Below are positions 19,067 to 27,943 of a DNA stretch of 64,000 nucleotides, one piece after another (the stretch's first letter is position 1; each line of letters opens with the position of its first letter). The position numbers and the translations under genes are program-made. Source of the DNA: Bauldia sp. (GTDB taxonomy: Bacteria; Pseudomonadota; Alphaproteobacteria; Rhizobiales; Kaistiaceae); NCBI GenBank assembly GCA_037200845.1, contig JBBCGQ010000001.1, positions 2,430,237 through 2,494,236 on the forward strand, in the 5' to 3' direction. Below the pieces are notes generated by a model that worked only from the letters and a program-made list of their open reading frames with translations, did not search any database and was not told where the DNA came from.

Positions 19067-20008
19067 TTAGTCGTAAGGCGCTATGCTGCCCAGCGCGTTG
19101 GCGCCGAACAGCGCGTTATGGTCCTTGAAGCCCACCGTGCGATCCAGGTTCTGCAGCGTATCGGAGCCGAAGAGGTAGCGCGCGCCGATGAAGGCAGCGT
19201 GCGACGTGCCGGTCGAAGTCGAGCTGTTGCTGCCGTAGTCGCTATTGAAGGACGCGCTGGTTGACGAGCCCTGATACGCGACGAAGAAGCTGAACGGCAC
19301 CTGCTCCGGCTTGTAATCGACGCGAGCGCCCCACTGGACGGCGTTGCCGCTGCTGGAAGCATAGCCGTCGTTTTCCGCGGCAGACTGGTTGGTGACCCCG
19401 ACATCGCCCGAAAGCGCCAGATTGGGGTTCTGAAAGAAGGTCGCCACGGCGTGTCCGTAGTAGCCCGACTCGGAGAACGGCGCTCCGGCGAACTTGACCG
19501 TATAGCCGCCCTGCACCGTGAACGATGACGTGGCGCCGTACCATGCCCCTTCGGCAGCAAGGTTGGCGTAGCGCGCCGGCGCACCGTTCTGACCGATGGA
19601 AATGAGGCCACCAAACGCAGTGTTCATCCCGCGCCAGGTGCCGTGCAGGCCAAGGCCGGTGGACGCGCTGGAGTAGGTGAGAACATCGCCGCCGAAATAA
19701 TTCTGCGCCAGATCGCTGTCGAACCAGCCATCGGCCTGCACGCTGAAGTTGGGCGCAAGCGCATAGGCGAGCCGGCCACTGCCGCCGAACATCGTGTTGG
19801 TATAGCGGAAGTCATTGCCGCCGACGACGTCGAGCGCGACGAGCCCGGTGCTCACCGAGCTACCGCTGGACTGTCCAATTCCGAAGTAGGCTTCGAGATA
19901 GCCGGAGACCGGTGACGCCAGGAAAGTGGTCGGCTCGGAAAAATCTGCCGCAAGGGCCGGAGCCGCCAACGCGACGGCGGTAGTCGTAAGCAGTGTCTTC
20001 AGCAGCAT
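19067..20008 (-). CDS. Outer-membrane beta-barrel protein
   Basis: A 313-residue protein with a signal peptide (LLKTLLTTTAVALAAPALAAD) and many amphipathic strands rich in Gly, Ser and Tyr (GYLEAYFGIGQSSG, AAFIGARYLFGS). It looks like a porin-family barrel. I cannot tie it to a known channel. A longer frame begins ten codons upstream; the ATG used gives a normal signal peptide. It lies 59 bases beyond the leuA stop's strand-mate region and is followed by the phytase-like gene's terminator on the opposite strand. Confidence 0.72.
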   Translation of the reverse strand: MLLKTLLTTTAVALAAPALAADFSEPTTFLASPVSGYLEAYFGIGQSSGSSVSTGLVALDVVGGNDFRYTNTMFGGSGRLAYALAPNFSVQADGWFDSDLAQNYFGGDVLTYSSASTGLGLHGTWRGMNTAFGGLISIGQNGAPARYANLAAEGAWYGATSSFTVQGGYTVKFAGAPFSESGYYGHAVATFFQNPNLALSGDVGVTNQSAAENDGYASSSGNAVQWGARVDYKPEQVPFSFFVAYQGSSTSASFNSDYGSNSSTSTGTSHAAFIGARYLFGSDTLQNLDRTVGFKDHNALFGANALGSIAPYD

Positions 20009-20175
20009 GGTTCTCGGGTCCCTCGTGTGCGTTGGCACAATTGGGCGCCCTCACCGGAAAGTCGCAATCACCAGTTCCGGCTTTTCCACTACTTATAGTC
20101 GTCACCGAGCGAGGTAGTTGGCGACGCCGCCTTTTTCGCAACAGCAGCGTCGCCGACCTGTGTGCGGAAGCGTAC

Positions 20176-21741
20176 CTAGGCCCCAAACCCCTGCGCGTGG
20201 ATGCGGGCTCGCTTTGCCTTCAGCTTGTTGATCGCCGAGATGTAGGCCTTGGCCGAGGCAACCAGCGTATCCGGGTCGGCGCCGCGCGCGGTGACCGACT
20301 TGCCGTCTTCCTCCAGACGCACCGATACCTCGGCCTGCGCGTCGGTTCCTTCGGTCACCGAGTTCACCTGGTAGAGCGACAGCTTCGCGGTGTGCGGCAC
20401 GATCGCGTGGATGGCGTTGAAGATCGCATCGACCGGGCCGTTGCCGGTGGTCTCCTTGGTGATCTCCGTGCCATCGACCGACAAGGTCAGCGTCGCCTTC
20501 TGCGGACCTTGCGTGCCGGCAATGATCGTCAGCGAGACGATGCGGATCGATTCCGCCGCGATCGTCGCCTGATCCTCGACCAGCGCCTCAAGGTCCTCGT
20601 CGAAGACGTGCTTCTTGCGGTCGGCGAGATCCTTGAAGCGCTTGAAGGCGTCCTCGAAGGCGTTGTCGCCGAGCTCGAAGCCCAGCTCCTTGAGCTTCTC
20701 GCGGAAGGCATGGCGGCCGGAATGCTTGCCCATCACCAGCGACGTCGCCTTCACGCCGACGTCCTCCGGCAGCATGATTTCGTAGGTCTGCGCGTTCTTC
20801 AGCATCCCGTCCTGATGGATGCCCGCCTCATGGGCGAACGCATTCTTGCCGACGATCGCCTTGTTGTACTGCACCGGGAACGCCGTCACCTGCGATACCA
20901 GCTTCGAGGCGCGCAGCAGCATCGTCGAGTCGATATTGGTGAAGTACGGATAGCGGTCGCCGCGCGTGCGCAACGCCATCACGACTTCCTCCAGCGCCGC
21001 GTTGCCGGCGCGCTCGCCGAGGCCGTTGATCGTGCACTCGATCTGGCGCGCGCCGCCTTCTATGCCGAACAGCGAATTGGCGACCGCGAGGCCGAGATCG
21101 TTGTGGCAATGCGTCGAGAAGATCGCCTTGTCGGCATTCGGCACGCGATTGAACAGCATCTTGATCAGCGCAATGTATTCGTCCGGTACGGTGTAGCCGA
21201 CGGTGTCCGGAATGTTGATCGTCGTGGCGCCTGCCTTGATCGCGGCCTCGACCGTGCGGCAGAGGAAATCGTGCTCGGTGCGCGTGCCGTCTTCCGGCGA
21301 CCATTCGACGTCGTCGGTATGGTTGCGCGCCCGCGTCACCGACGAGATCACCGCCTGGTAGACCGCGTCCGGCTCCATGTTGAGCTTGAACTTCATGTGG
21401 AGCGGGCTGGTCGAGATGAAGGTGTGGATGCGCTTGCGCTCGGCGTGCACCAGCGCTTCCGCCGCGCGGTCGATGTCCTTGTTGCCGGCGCGCGCCAGGC
21501 CGCAGACCACCGCGCGCTTGATGACCTTGCCGATCTCGAGCACCGACTCGAAGTCGCCGTTGGAGGCGATCGGGAAGCCGGCTTCGATGACGTCGACGCC
21601 CATCTCGTCGAGGAGCTCGGCGACCTGCATCTTCTCGGGCAGCGTCATGGAGGCGCCGGGCGACTGTTCGCCGTCGCGCAGCGTCGTGTCGAAAATGATG
21701 ACGCGGTCCTTCTCGGAGGGCGTCGGGGTGGCGGTCGTCAT
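20176..21741 (-). CDS. leuA: 2-isopropylmalate synthase
   Basis: A 521-residue enzyme condensing acetyl-CoA with 2-oxoisovalerate, the committed step of leucine synthesis. The N-terminal TIM barrel has FDTTLRDGEQSPGASM and metal-binding HCHNDLGLAVANS; the C-terminal LeuA dimer domain (about 390-515) is the leucine feedback site. The start ATG has a strong Shine-Dalgarno GAGAAGGA at nine bases. That site is the exact complement of Leu codons in the upstream leader peptide, so translation is probably leucine controlled. Confidence 0.97.
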   Translation of the reverse strand: MTTATPTPSEKDRVIIFDTTLRDGEQSPGASMTLPEKMQVAELLDEMGVDVIEAGFPIASNGDFESVLEIGKVIKRAVVCGLARAGNKDIDRAAEALVHAERKRIHTFISTSPLHMKFKLNMEPDAVYQAVISSVTRARNHTDDVEWSPEDGTRTEHDFLCRTVEAAIKAGATTINIPDTVGYTVPDEYIALIKMLFNRVPNADKAIFSTHCHNDLGLAVANSLFGIEGGARQIECTINGLGERAGNAALEEVVMALRTRGDRYPYFTNIDSTMLLRASKLVSQVTAFPVQYNKAIVGKNAFAHEAGIHQDGMLKNAQTYEIMLPEDVGVKATSLVMGKHSGRHAFREKLKELGFELGDNAFEDAFKRFKDLADRKKHVFDEDLEALVEDQATIAAESIRIVSLTIIAGTQGPQKATLTLSVDGTEITKETTGNGPVDAIFNAIHAIVPHTAKLSLYQVNSVTEGTDAQAEVSVRLEEDGKSVTARGADPDTLVASAKAYISAINKLKAKRARIHAQGFGA

Positions 21742-21750
21742 GAAAATCCG

Positions 21751-21878
21751 TCCTTCTCGAATCTCTGCCCGCTACTCTGGGGCGTGGCCTTTAAGCGCTG
21801 GTTAGAAGCGATCCCCTGAATGTCCGCCCAAAGGGGCAGCCGACGCTCAGGGGCGTCTAAGAAGCAGGCCGAGAAGGA
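21751..21878 (-). promoter_or_regulatory. leuA Shine-Dalgarno / anti-Shine-Dalgarno pair
   Basis: On the minus strand CGAGAAGGA at 21759-21751, containing the leuA ribosome binding site, is the perfect nine-base complement of TCCTTCTCG at 21878-21870, which is part of the Leu codons CTC CTT CTC of the leader. A second inverted repeat CCCCTGA/TCAGGGG encloses the leader stop. There is no U-tract terminator before leuA. Pairing would hide the leuA start unless a ribosome sits on the Leu codons. Confidence 0.6.
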
Positions 21879-21951
21879 GCGAGGCGGCAAACGCGCGCTG
21901 CCCGCGGAAAACCGCCGGCTCAGCCGAAACGAAGGGGACGCGCGTCGTCAT
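21847..21951 (-). CDS. leuA leader peptide (Leu-rich, 34 residues)
   Basis: A 34-codon frame ending 105 bases before leuA. Near its end it reads SLLLGLLLRRP, six Leu codons in seven (CTC CTT CTC GGC CTG CTT CTT), then TGA. Such runs mark leader peptides whose translation senses charged leucyl-tRNA. No Shine-Dalgarno precedes the ATG, but promoter-like boxes place the transcript start at or next to the ATG, so the message may be leaderless. Too short for routine gene calling. Confidence 0.68.
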   Translation of the reverse strand: MTTRVPFVSAEPAVFRGQRAFAASLLLGLLLRRP

Positions 21952-21958
21952 GGCCGGC

Positions 21959-21987
21959 TTTTTAGCGGCTCGCCCTTAACGAAACAA
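21959..21987 (-). promoter_or_regulatory. Putative promoter of the leuA leader
   Basis: On the minus strand TTGTTT (21987-21982) and TAAAAA (21964-21959) are separated by 17 bases. Transcription would begin about seven bases later, at or next to the leader ATG at 21951. Confidence 0.45.
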
Positions 21988-22017
21988 GCAAAGCTTGGGT
22001 CAGCATTGCTGTCCGTT

Positions 22018-22434
22018 TTAGTCGAAGGCGTAGACCGCGAAAATCACGATCAGGATCAGCAGCACGCCCGAGGCGGCGCCAAGGATGGGCATGCGCGCGA
22101 TCAGCGCACGGTTGCCCGCCTGGATCTGCTTTGCGGTGATCCCCAGCATCACGCTCACGCCGGTGATAAGCACGACGCAGACGAACTTCGCCCAGAACGC
22201 CGGCGGCACATACTGCGGCCCGCCCCACTTGCTCCACACCAGGATGATGCCGGTGATCCACAGCACGCCGAGCCCGACCTGACCGACTCGGCCGAGCACG
22301 GGCGACAGCTTGGCGAGCACCATTCCATCGGCCGGCGCCGCCCGGCTCATCCGCATGATCGCGATGTTGCCGACCGACGACGCCACGCCGGCGCCAAAAC
22401 CGAACAGATGCAGGATGAGGAGAATTTCGTTCAT
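22018..22434 (-). CDS. Small integral membrane protein, four helices
   Basis: A 138-residue protein with four hydrophobic segments (about 1-24, 48-68, 78-100, 115-137) and little else. It starts at ATG with GAGG six bases upstream. It is not assignable with confidence; the layout resembles CopD- or DUF2269-like small membrane proteins. It precedes the leuA leader on the same strand, but the leader has its own promoter-like boxes. Confidence 0.72.
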   Translation of the reverse strand: MNEILLILHLFGFGAGVASSVGNIAIMRMSRAAPADGMVLAKLSPVLGRVGQVGLGVLWITGIILVWSKWGGPQYVPPAFWAKFVCVVLITGVSVMLGITAKQIQAGNRALIARMPILGAASGVLLILIVIFAVYAFD

Positions 22435-22514
22435 GGCGGCCCTCGTGAGTCTGGGCGGTAAGTTTAGCAGGGTTCCAGACTAACCGCCTATGTCGTCCCC
22501 GCGAAGGCGGCGGA

Positions 22515-23420
22515 TCACACGTTGAGCGTCCCCTCAGCGACGATCACCGCATCGCCGCCGACGCGCGCGGCGGCGACCTCGCCGTTGGCGACGTCGAGCT
22601 CCAGCTTGATGAGGCTCGGCCGCCCCATCTCGAATCCCTGCTCGATGACGTAGCGGTGCGCGCCGGGCAGCAGCGCGTCGAACTTCCGTATCGCCTCGCT
22701 GAAGGCCGCGGCCGCCGAGCCGGTGGCGGGATCCTCAGCCATGCCGTTGCCCGGCCAGAACATGCGCGCGTGAAACTGCCGGCCGGCCGACTCCGTCTGC
22801 CGGCAATAGAGGAAGGCGCCGCGTTCCTCGAAGGCGCGCTGCCACGCCGCGCCGTTGGGCTTGGCCCGCGCGATGACGGCGAGATCGCGCACCGGCACGA
22901 AGCTGAACGCAACCCCGGCGCTGAACACGCCCGGCTTGTGATTTTCAAAGCCGATCTCGCCCGGCGTCAGGCCAAGCGCCACCGCGATCGCGTCGCGGTC
23001 GCCGCCGCCGGCGACTTCCTCCGGGTTCCGCGGCACGTCCAAGATCGCGTGCCCGTTGCCGCCGCCGGTGACGAAGACGCCGCAGCGCACCAGCCCGACC
23101 TTCTCGTCGAGCAGCACCATCATCTCGTGCCGGCCCGGACCGAGATGCTTCGTCTTCTCGATGGCGATGAGCACCGCCGTGCCGACCGTCGGATGGCCGG
23201 CGAACGGCAGCTCGGATTGCGGCGTGAAGATGCGGACCGTGGCGCTGTGGCGCGGGTTGGCCGGCGGAAAGACGAACACCGTCTCCGACAGGTTGAACTC
23301 CCGCGCGATCGCCTGCATCTGGCCATCGTCCAGCCCCGCCGCCTCGGGAAACACGGCCAGCGGATTGCCGCTGAGCGGCCTGTCGGTGAACACGTCGAGA
23401 ACAACGTAGCGGTAGGCCAT
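22515..23420 (-). CDS. PhzF-family isomerase/epimerase
   Basis: A 301-residue protein of the PhzF/diaminopimelate-epimerase-like fold. [17 protein letters not shown], the catalytic Glu region [32 protein letters not shown] and [14 protein letters not shown] are family signatures. Most such genes outside phenazine clusters have unknown substrates, and no phenazine genes are near. The frame is open 30 codons upstream, but homology starts at [11 protein letters not shown]. Confidence 0.93.
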   Translation of the reverse strand: MAYRYVVLDVFTDRPLSGNPLAVFPEAAGLDDGQMQAIAREFNLSETVFVFPPANPRHSATVRIFTPQSELPFAGHPTVGTAVLIAIEKTKHLGPGRHEMMVLLDEKVGLVRCGVFVTGGGNGHAILDVPRNPEEVAGGGDRDAIAVALGLTPGEIGFENHKPGVFSAGVAFSFVPVRDLAVIARAKPNGAAWQRAFEERGAFLYCRQTESAGRQFHARMFWPGNGMAEDPATGSAAAAFSEAIRKFDALLPGAHRYVIEQGFEMGRPSLIKLELDVANGEVAAARVGGDAVIVAEGTLNV

Positions 23421-23615
23421 GGCCGGACTCGCGAAACCTGTAGCGGGCCGCGGCTTTTCGCCCGCCGCGGGTGCGACGGTCAAGCGCAGGCGCGGCCACC
23501 GTCGCGCCATATCCGGTGTTCAGCCTCCGTTCATCGGCGTTCAGCCAAACATCGTGTCAGACGGCGGAACCCAGTTGCCGCCGGAAGCGTTCAACTGACA
23601 TCCGGGAGTGGCCCC

Positions 23616-24059
23616 ATGAAGATCCTCGTTTCCCTTGCCGTCGCCGGTGCGCTTGCCGCGGGCGGCATTGCGGCCAGCGCCAGCGGCGCCGCCGCCGGCC
23701 CGTGGAACGGCGGCTGGAACCAGCATGGTCCCTACCCGCATGGGCCTTACCAGCACAGCCAGAACTGGCAGTACCAGCAGAATCCGCACCAGAATTATCA
23801 GTCCGGCGGCGATGCCGGCGGTGCCCTGCTCGCCGGCGCCTTCCTCGGCCTCGCCTTCGGCGCCATCGCCTCGCAGGCCTACGCCGAGCCGGTGCCGCCG
23901 CCCGAGCCGGCGTACCTGCCGCCGCCGCACCCGAATTACGCCGCCATCGATACCCACTTCGCGTGGTGTGCGAAGACGTACCGTTCGTACAACGGCGAGC
24001 GCGACACGTTCATCGACTTCCAGGGCATCGAGCGGCCCTGCCTCGATCCTTACCAGTAG
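23616..24059 (+). CDS. BA14K-family exported protein, copy 1
   Basis: A 147-residue protein with a signal peptide cut near AAAGPWN, a His/Gln/Pro-rich stretch, a hydrophobic segment (about 66-92) and the BA14K signature at the C-terminus (FAWCAKTYRSYNGERDTFI.. and a second Cys near the end). BA14K proteins are rhizobial/Brucella envelope proteins reported as lectin-like immunogens. A related gene follows 26 bases later. Confidence 0.85.
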   Translation: MKILVSLAVAGALAAGGIAASASGAAAGPWNGGWNQHGPYPHGPYQHSQNWQYQQNPHQNYQSGGDAGGALLAGAFLGLAFGAIASQAYAEPVPPPEPAYLPPPHPNYAAIDTHFAWCAKTYRSYNGERDTFIDFQGIERPCLDPYQ

Positions 24060-24085
24060 CCCACCCCGACCGGAGGACATCAAGA

Positions 24086-24427
24086 ATGAAGAAGATCGCA
24101 GCTCTCGGCCTCGCCGTCGCCATGGCGGCCACGGCGACCCTCGCCGTCACCGCCAGCGCGGACGCCAAGCCCTACTGGCCGCACCCCGGCTACTTCCCGC
24201 ACCAGAATTTCCACCCGCACAACGGCTTCTATCTGTCGACGCCGTTCTTCTTCGGCTTCTCGTTCGGCCCGCAATACCAGCGGCCCTATTACCCGCGGTA
24301 CGCGGGCGGCGGGAATCTGCATGTCCAGTGGTGCGCCAGCCACTACAAGACCTACAACCCGTACACCAACACGTTCTTCATCAAGAAGGGCGTGCCGGCG
24401 ACCTGCTATTCGCCGTACTGGCACTGA
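24086..24427 (+). CDS. BA14K-family exported protein, copy 2
   Basis: A 113-residue signal-peptide protein, rich in Tyr, Pro, Phe and His, ending in a BA14K-type segment (VQWCASHYKTYNPYTNTF followed by a second Cys). It lacks the internal membrane segment of copy 1. Preceded by CGGAGG. The tandem arrangement suggests duplication and co-transcription ending at the terminator at 24449-24489. Confidence 0.82.
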   Translation: MKKIAALGLAVAMAATATLAVTASADAKPYWPHPGYFPHQNFHPHNGFYLSTPFFFGFSFGPQYQRPYYPRYAGGGNLHVQWCASHYKTYNPYTNTFFIKKGVPATCYSPYWH

Positions 24428-24448
24428 CACCGCCCATCGGCGCCAAAC

Positions 24449-24489
24449 AAAAAGGCCGTCCCGGCTTGTCGCCGGGGCGGCCTTTTTTT
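24449..24489. terminator. Bidirectional rho-independent terminator
   Basis: Stem GGCCGTCCCGGC/GCCGGGGCGGCC flanked by A-rich and T-rich runs on both sides, between the convergent BA14K and ilvC genes; it would serve both. Confidence 0.92.
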
Positions 24490-24505
24490 GCGTGGCGCTG
24501 AGGCG

Positions 24506-25537
<1,032 letters not shown>

Positions 25538-25621
25538 TTAAGCTGAACCGGCGAAAAGTCGTGGCGGTTCTAGCGGGCGGGCTTCCCGAGCGCAATTGTT
25601 GACGGCTTCCGGGCGCGAAAC

Positions 25622-25672
25622 GTCACGGCACAACCGCCGGACCGGCCCGCCCGGCGGTTGTGCCGGCGTGAC
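25622..25672 (-). terminator. Long GC-rich hairpin after a secreted-protein gene
   Basis: A 14-base perfect stem GGCACAACCGCCGG/CCGGCGGTTGTGCC with outer GTCAC/GTGAC pairing, directly past the stop at 25676. There is no T run, so it may act as an mRNA-end stabiliser or factor-dependent stop. Confidence 0.55.
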
Positions 25673-25675
25673 CGT

Positions 25676-26296
25676 CTAGTTCGGCGACGTCATCTGGAAA
25701 TCGTCGAACTCGAACGTCGCCGACGACTGATCGGCCGCCTGCGCGACGAAGCCGACCAGTTGGCCCTCCGCCGGCGGCTCGCCCTTGAAGTCGGTGATCT
25801 TCTCGTCGTTGACGTAGATCGTGCCGTCCTCGCCTTCCGTCGTGACGCGCAGCGTGTTGACCTTGTCGCGCCCCTGCTTGATGGCGTCGCTCTTGGTGTC
25901 CTCGACGATCGTCGACCACTCGCCGTCCTTGAGACGGAAGACGCCGGCGACGCCCGAGGGCGAGATCTGGAAGGTGTAGAGGTTGTCCTTGTCGGTCGCC
26001 CAGAAGGCGATGCCGAGATAGATGCCCGGAAGGTTGGAGCCCGCCGTCACCGCCATGTCGGCGCAGATGTCGACGTCCTTGTAGAAGGGATTGGCGAAAA
26101 TCTTGTCCGCCTTGCCCGGCTTTACCTTCATCTCGATCAGGCCGTCGGTGTACGTGACGGCGCCCGTCGTTGACCAGACGCTGGATTTCTCGTCGAAATG
26201 ATCCTCGAGCAGGATGGTCTTTCCCTCGCACGCCGACGCGGCGCCGGCGGCCGCGAGCAACAGGGTCAAGGCCGTAGCGGCAACTGCAGAACGCAT
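25676..26296 (-). CDS. Exported protein with a concanavalin/LamG-like jelly-roll
   Basis: A 206-residue protein with a signal peptide (cut near ASACEG) and a beta-rich body (ILLEDHFDEKSSVWST, IYLGIAFWATDKDNLYTFQISPSG, GTIYVNDEKITDF, VGFVAQAADQSSATFEFDDFQM). This pattern resembles the 3-keto-disaccharide hydrolase/DUF1080 or laminin-G-like jelly-roll, often carbohydrate binding. Catalytic residues cannot be pinned down. Periplasmic or secreted. Confidence 0.7.
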   Translation of the reverse strand: MRSAVAATALTLLLAAAGAASACEGKTILLEDHFDEKSSVWSTTGAVTYTDGLIEMKVKPGKADKIFANPFYKDVDICADMAVTAGSNLPGIYLGIAFWATDKDNLYTFQISPSGVAGVFRLKDGEWSTIVEDTKSDAIKQGRDKVNTLRVTTEGEDGTIYVNDEKITDFKGEPPAEGQLVGFVAQAADQSSATFEFDDFQMTSPN

Positions 26297-26389
26297 GACT
26301 ACCCCCCAAAAACGAACCCGAACGCGGGCAAGCTTAGCAGCGGAAAGCGACGCGCAAAAGCGCCTGCCAAGCGCGAAAATCCGGGATTT

Positions 26390-27058
26390 TCAATCGACCA
26401 GCGTCTGCCCGCTGATGACGTCGCGGTAGCGCCCGCGCCGGAGCCTGGCGACGATGCGGAGCGACAGGTTCTTGGCGACGCCCGGCATCGCCTTGTCCAG
26501 CGCCTCGATCGTCTTCTCGACGCGGAAGACTTCGTCGCCGCCGTTGGTGCGGAAGAACAGGTCGAAGAACGCGATGTCGAACAGCGAGCTCCGCGTGTAG
26601 TCGATCTCCTCGTTGTAGCCGCCGACCCAGATCAGCCGGCTGTCGATCTCCTCGCCGCGGATCTTGGCCGGCCGCAGCATCTCAACCAGCGTGAATTCGT
26701 CGCCGAACTTGCAACTGCCGAACAGCACGCCCTTGAGCTGCCGTTTGCGCCGGTTCACCTCGACGAACGAGTTGCGCAGGTACGTGCGCGACAGGCCGGT
26801 GCCGTCCGGCGCCTCGATCTTGCCGAAGTCGCCGTGCGCCGCGACGTAGAGAAAATCGACGTCCCCGCCGGCCATGATGAACCGCACCGCGTCGCGGAAC
26901 GACGAGGCCCCGACGAAGCGCTCATAGGTGAACGCGTCGGAACGGTCCTTCAGCGCATACGACAGGAACTCGAAGAGCGGACGCACCGTATGGTGCCGCT
27001 CGTCGAACCAGCGCGTTTCGAGCACGCCAAGCCCGAGATGCCGCGACGACGACGCCAT
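26390..27058 (-). CDS. Caspase/CHAT-like orphan protein
   Basis: A 222-residue cytoplasmic protein with no signal peptide. VDFLYVAAHGDFGKI places H75-G76 after a hydrophobic strand, and LKGVLFGSCKFGDEF places C116 after another, the His-Gly and Cys order and spacing of the caspase/CHAT (clan CD) peptidase core. A C-terminal helical part follows (residues 165-220). No partner protein, pro-domain or substrate is evident in the neighbourhood. Whether it is a working protease is unknown; the family call rests on two motifs only. Confidence 0.45.
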   Translation of the reverse strand: MASSSRHLGLGVLETRWFDERHHTVRPLFEFLSYALKDRSDAFTYERFVGASSFRDAVRFIMAGGDVDFLYVAAHGDFGKIEAPDGTGLSRTYLRNSFVEVNRRKRQLKGVLFGSCKFGDEFTLVEMLRPAKIRGEEIDSRLIWVGGYNEEIDYTRSSLFDIAFFDLFFRTNGGDEVFRVEKTIEALDKAMPGVAKNLSLRIVARLRRGRYRDVISGQTLVD

Positions 27059-27242
27059 GCCTGTTTCGTTCTCCTGAGGGGCGGGGATACTGGCACGGAA
27101 AGATGGCCGCGCGAGGCCGAAACAGGCCCCGCGACAATCGCTCCGGTCAGTCAGGTATTATTATTGTTTATCAGATGGTTAGGCGTGATTCAAGGCGTGA
27201 AAAACGGCCCGATTGTTGGGGCCCGCATGGCTCACCTCCTCT

Positions 27243-27331
27243 CACTCGTCACCCCGACGAAAGCCGGGGGCCGGTCATGGACTCCGGCGCTCCTCGACGG
27301 GATGCCGGCTTTCGCCGGGACGACGATGGAG
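27243..27331. repeat. Inverted pair of a palindromic repeat (CGTCACCCC-GACGAAAGCCGGGG type)
   Basis: The unit TCACCCCGACGAAAGCCGGG is mirrored about 55 bases away by CCGGCTTTCGCCGGGACGA. The same unit is found at 61552-61580. The stretch 27059-27343 between the caspase-like gene and ilvH holds only this repeat. Confidence 0.7.
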
Positions 27332-27343
27332 AGGAAGGCTGGC

Positions 27344-27943
27344 CTACTCCGACTTCGACCCCCGGCCGATCGCCGCCACGCCCGTGCGGCACAATTCGAC
27401 CAGCCCGAGCGGCGCCATGATCGCGATGAATTCGTCGACCTTGGGCGAGCTGCCCGTGACCTGGAAGACGAAGTGGCTGGCCGTGGCATGCACCACCGAG
27501 GCCTCGTAGGCCTGCGCCAACTGGATCGCCTCGACCCGCGCCGCCCCAGATCCCGCCACCTTGACCAGCGCCAGCTCGCGCTCCAGCGGCCGGCCGTCGG
27601 CCGTGAGGTCGGTGACCGAGTGCACCGGCACCAGCCGCTCGAGCTGATGCTTGATCTGCGTCAGCACCATCGGCGTGCCGGTGGTGACGATGGTGATGCG
27701 CGAGATGCGCTCGGAGTGCTCGGTCTCCGACACCGTGAGGCTTTCGATGTTGTAGCCGCGGCCGGAGAACAGGCCGATGACCCGCGCCAGCACGCCCGGC
27801 TCGTTGTCGACGACCACCGAAAGGGTGTGCCGCTCGGTCTTGTCGTGCCGCTCCTCCATGAAATACACGGACAGCGGTTGCGTCGCGGCCGGCTTCGGCG
27901 CCGCGGCCTTGGCGGCCGGCTTCTTGGTCACGGTCTTGCTCAC
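27344..27943 (-). CDS. ilvH: Acetolactate synthase small (regulatory) subunit
   Basis: A 199-residue regulatory subunit with an ACT domain (HTLSVVVDNEPGVLARVIGLFSGRGYNIESLTV) that confers valine feedback on IlvI, followed by the C-terminal ALS_ss domain. It starts with GTG overlapping the ilvI stop (GTGA), so the two are translationally coupled. The Lys/Ala/Pro-rich first 25 residues are low complexity; an internal ATG giving MEERHDKTERHTLS is an alternative start. Confidence 0.94.
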   Translation of the reverse strand: MSKTVTKKPAAKAAAPKPAATQPLSVYFMEERHDKTERHTLSVVVDNEPGVLARVIGLFSGRGYNIESLTVSETEHSERISRITIVTTGTPMVLTQIKHQLERLVPVHSVTDLTADGRPLERELALVKVAGSGAARVEAIQLAQAYEASVVHATASHFVFQVTGSSPKVDEFIAIMAPLGLVELCRTGVAAIGRGSKSE

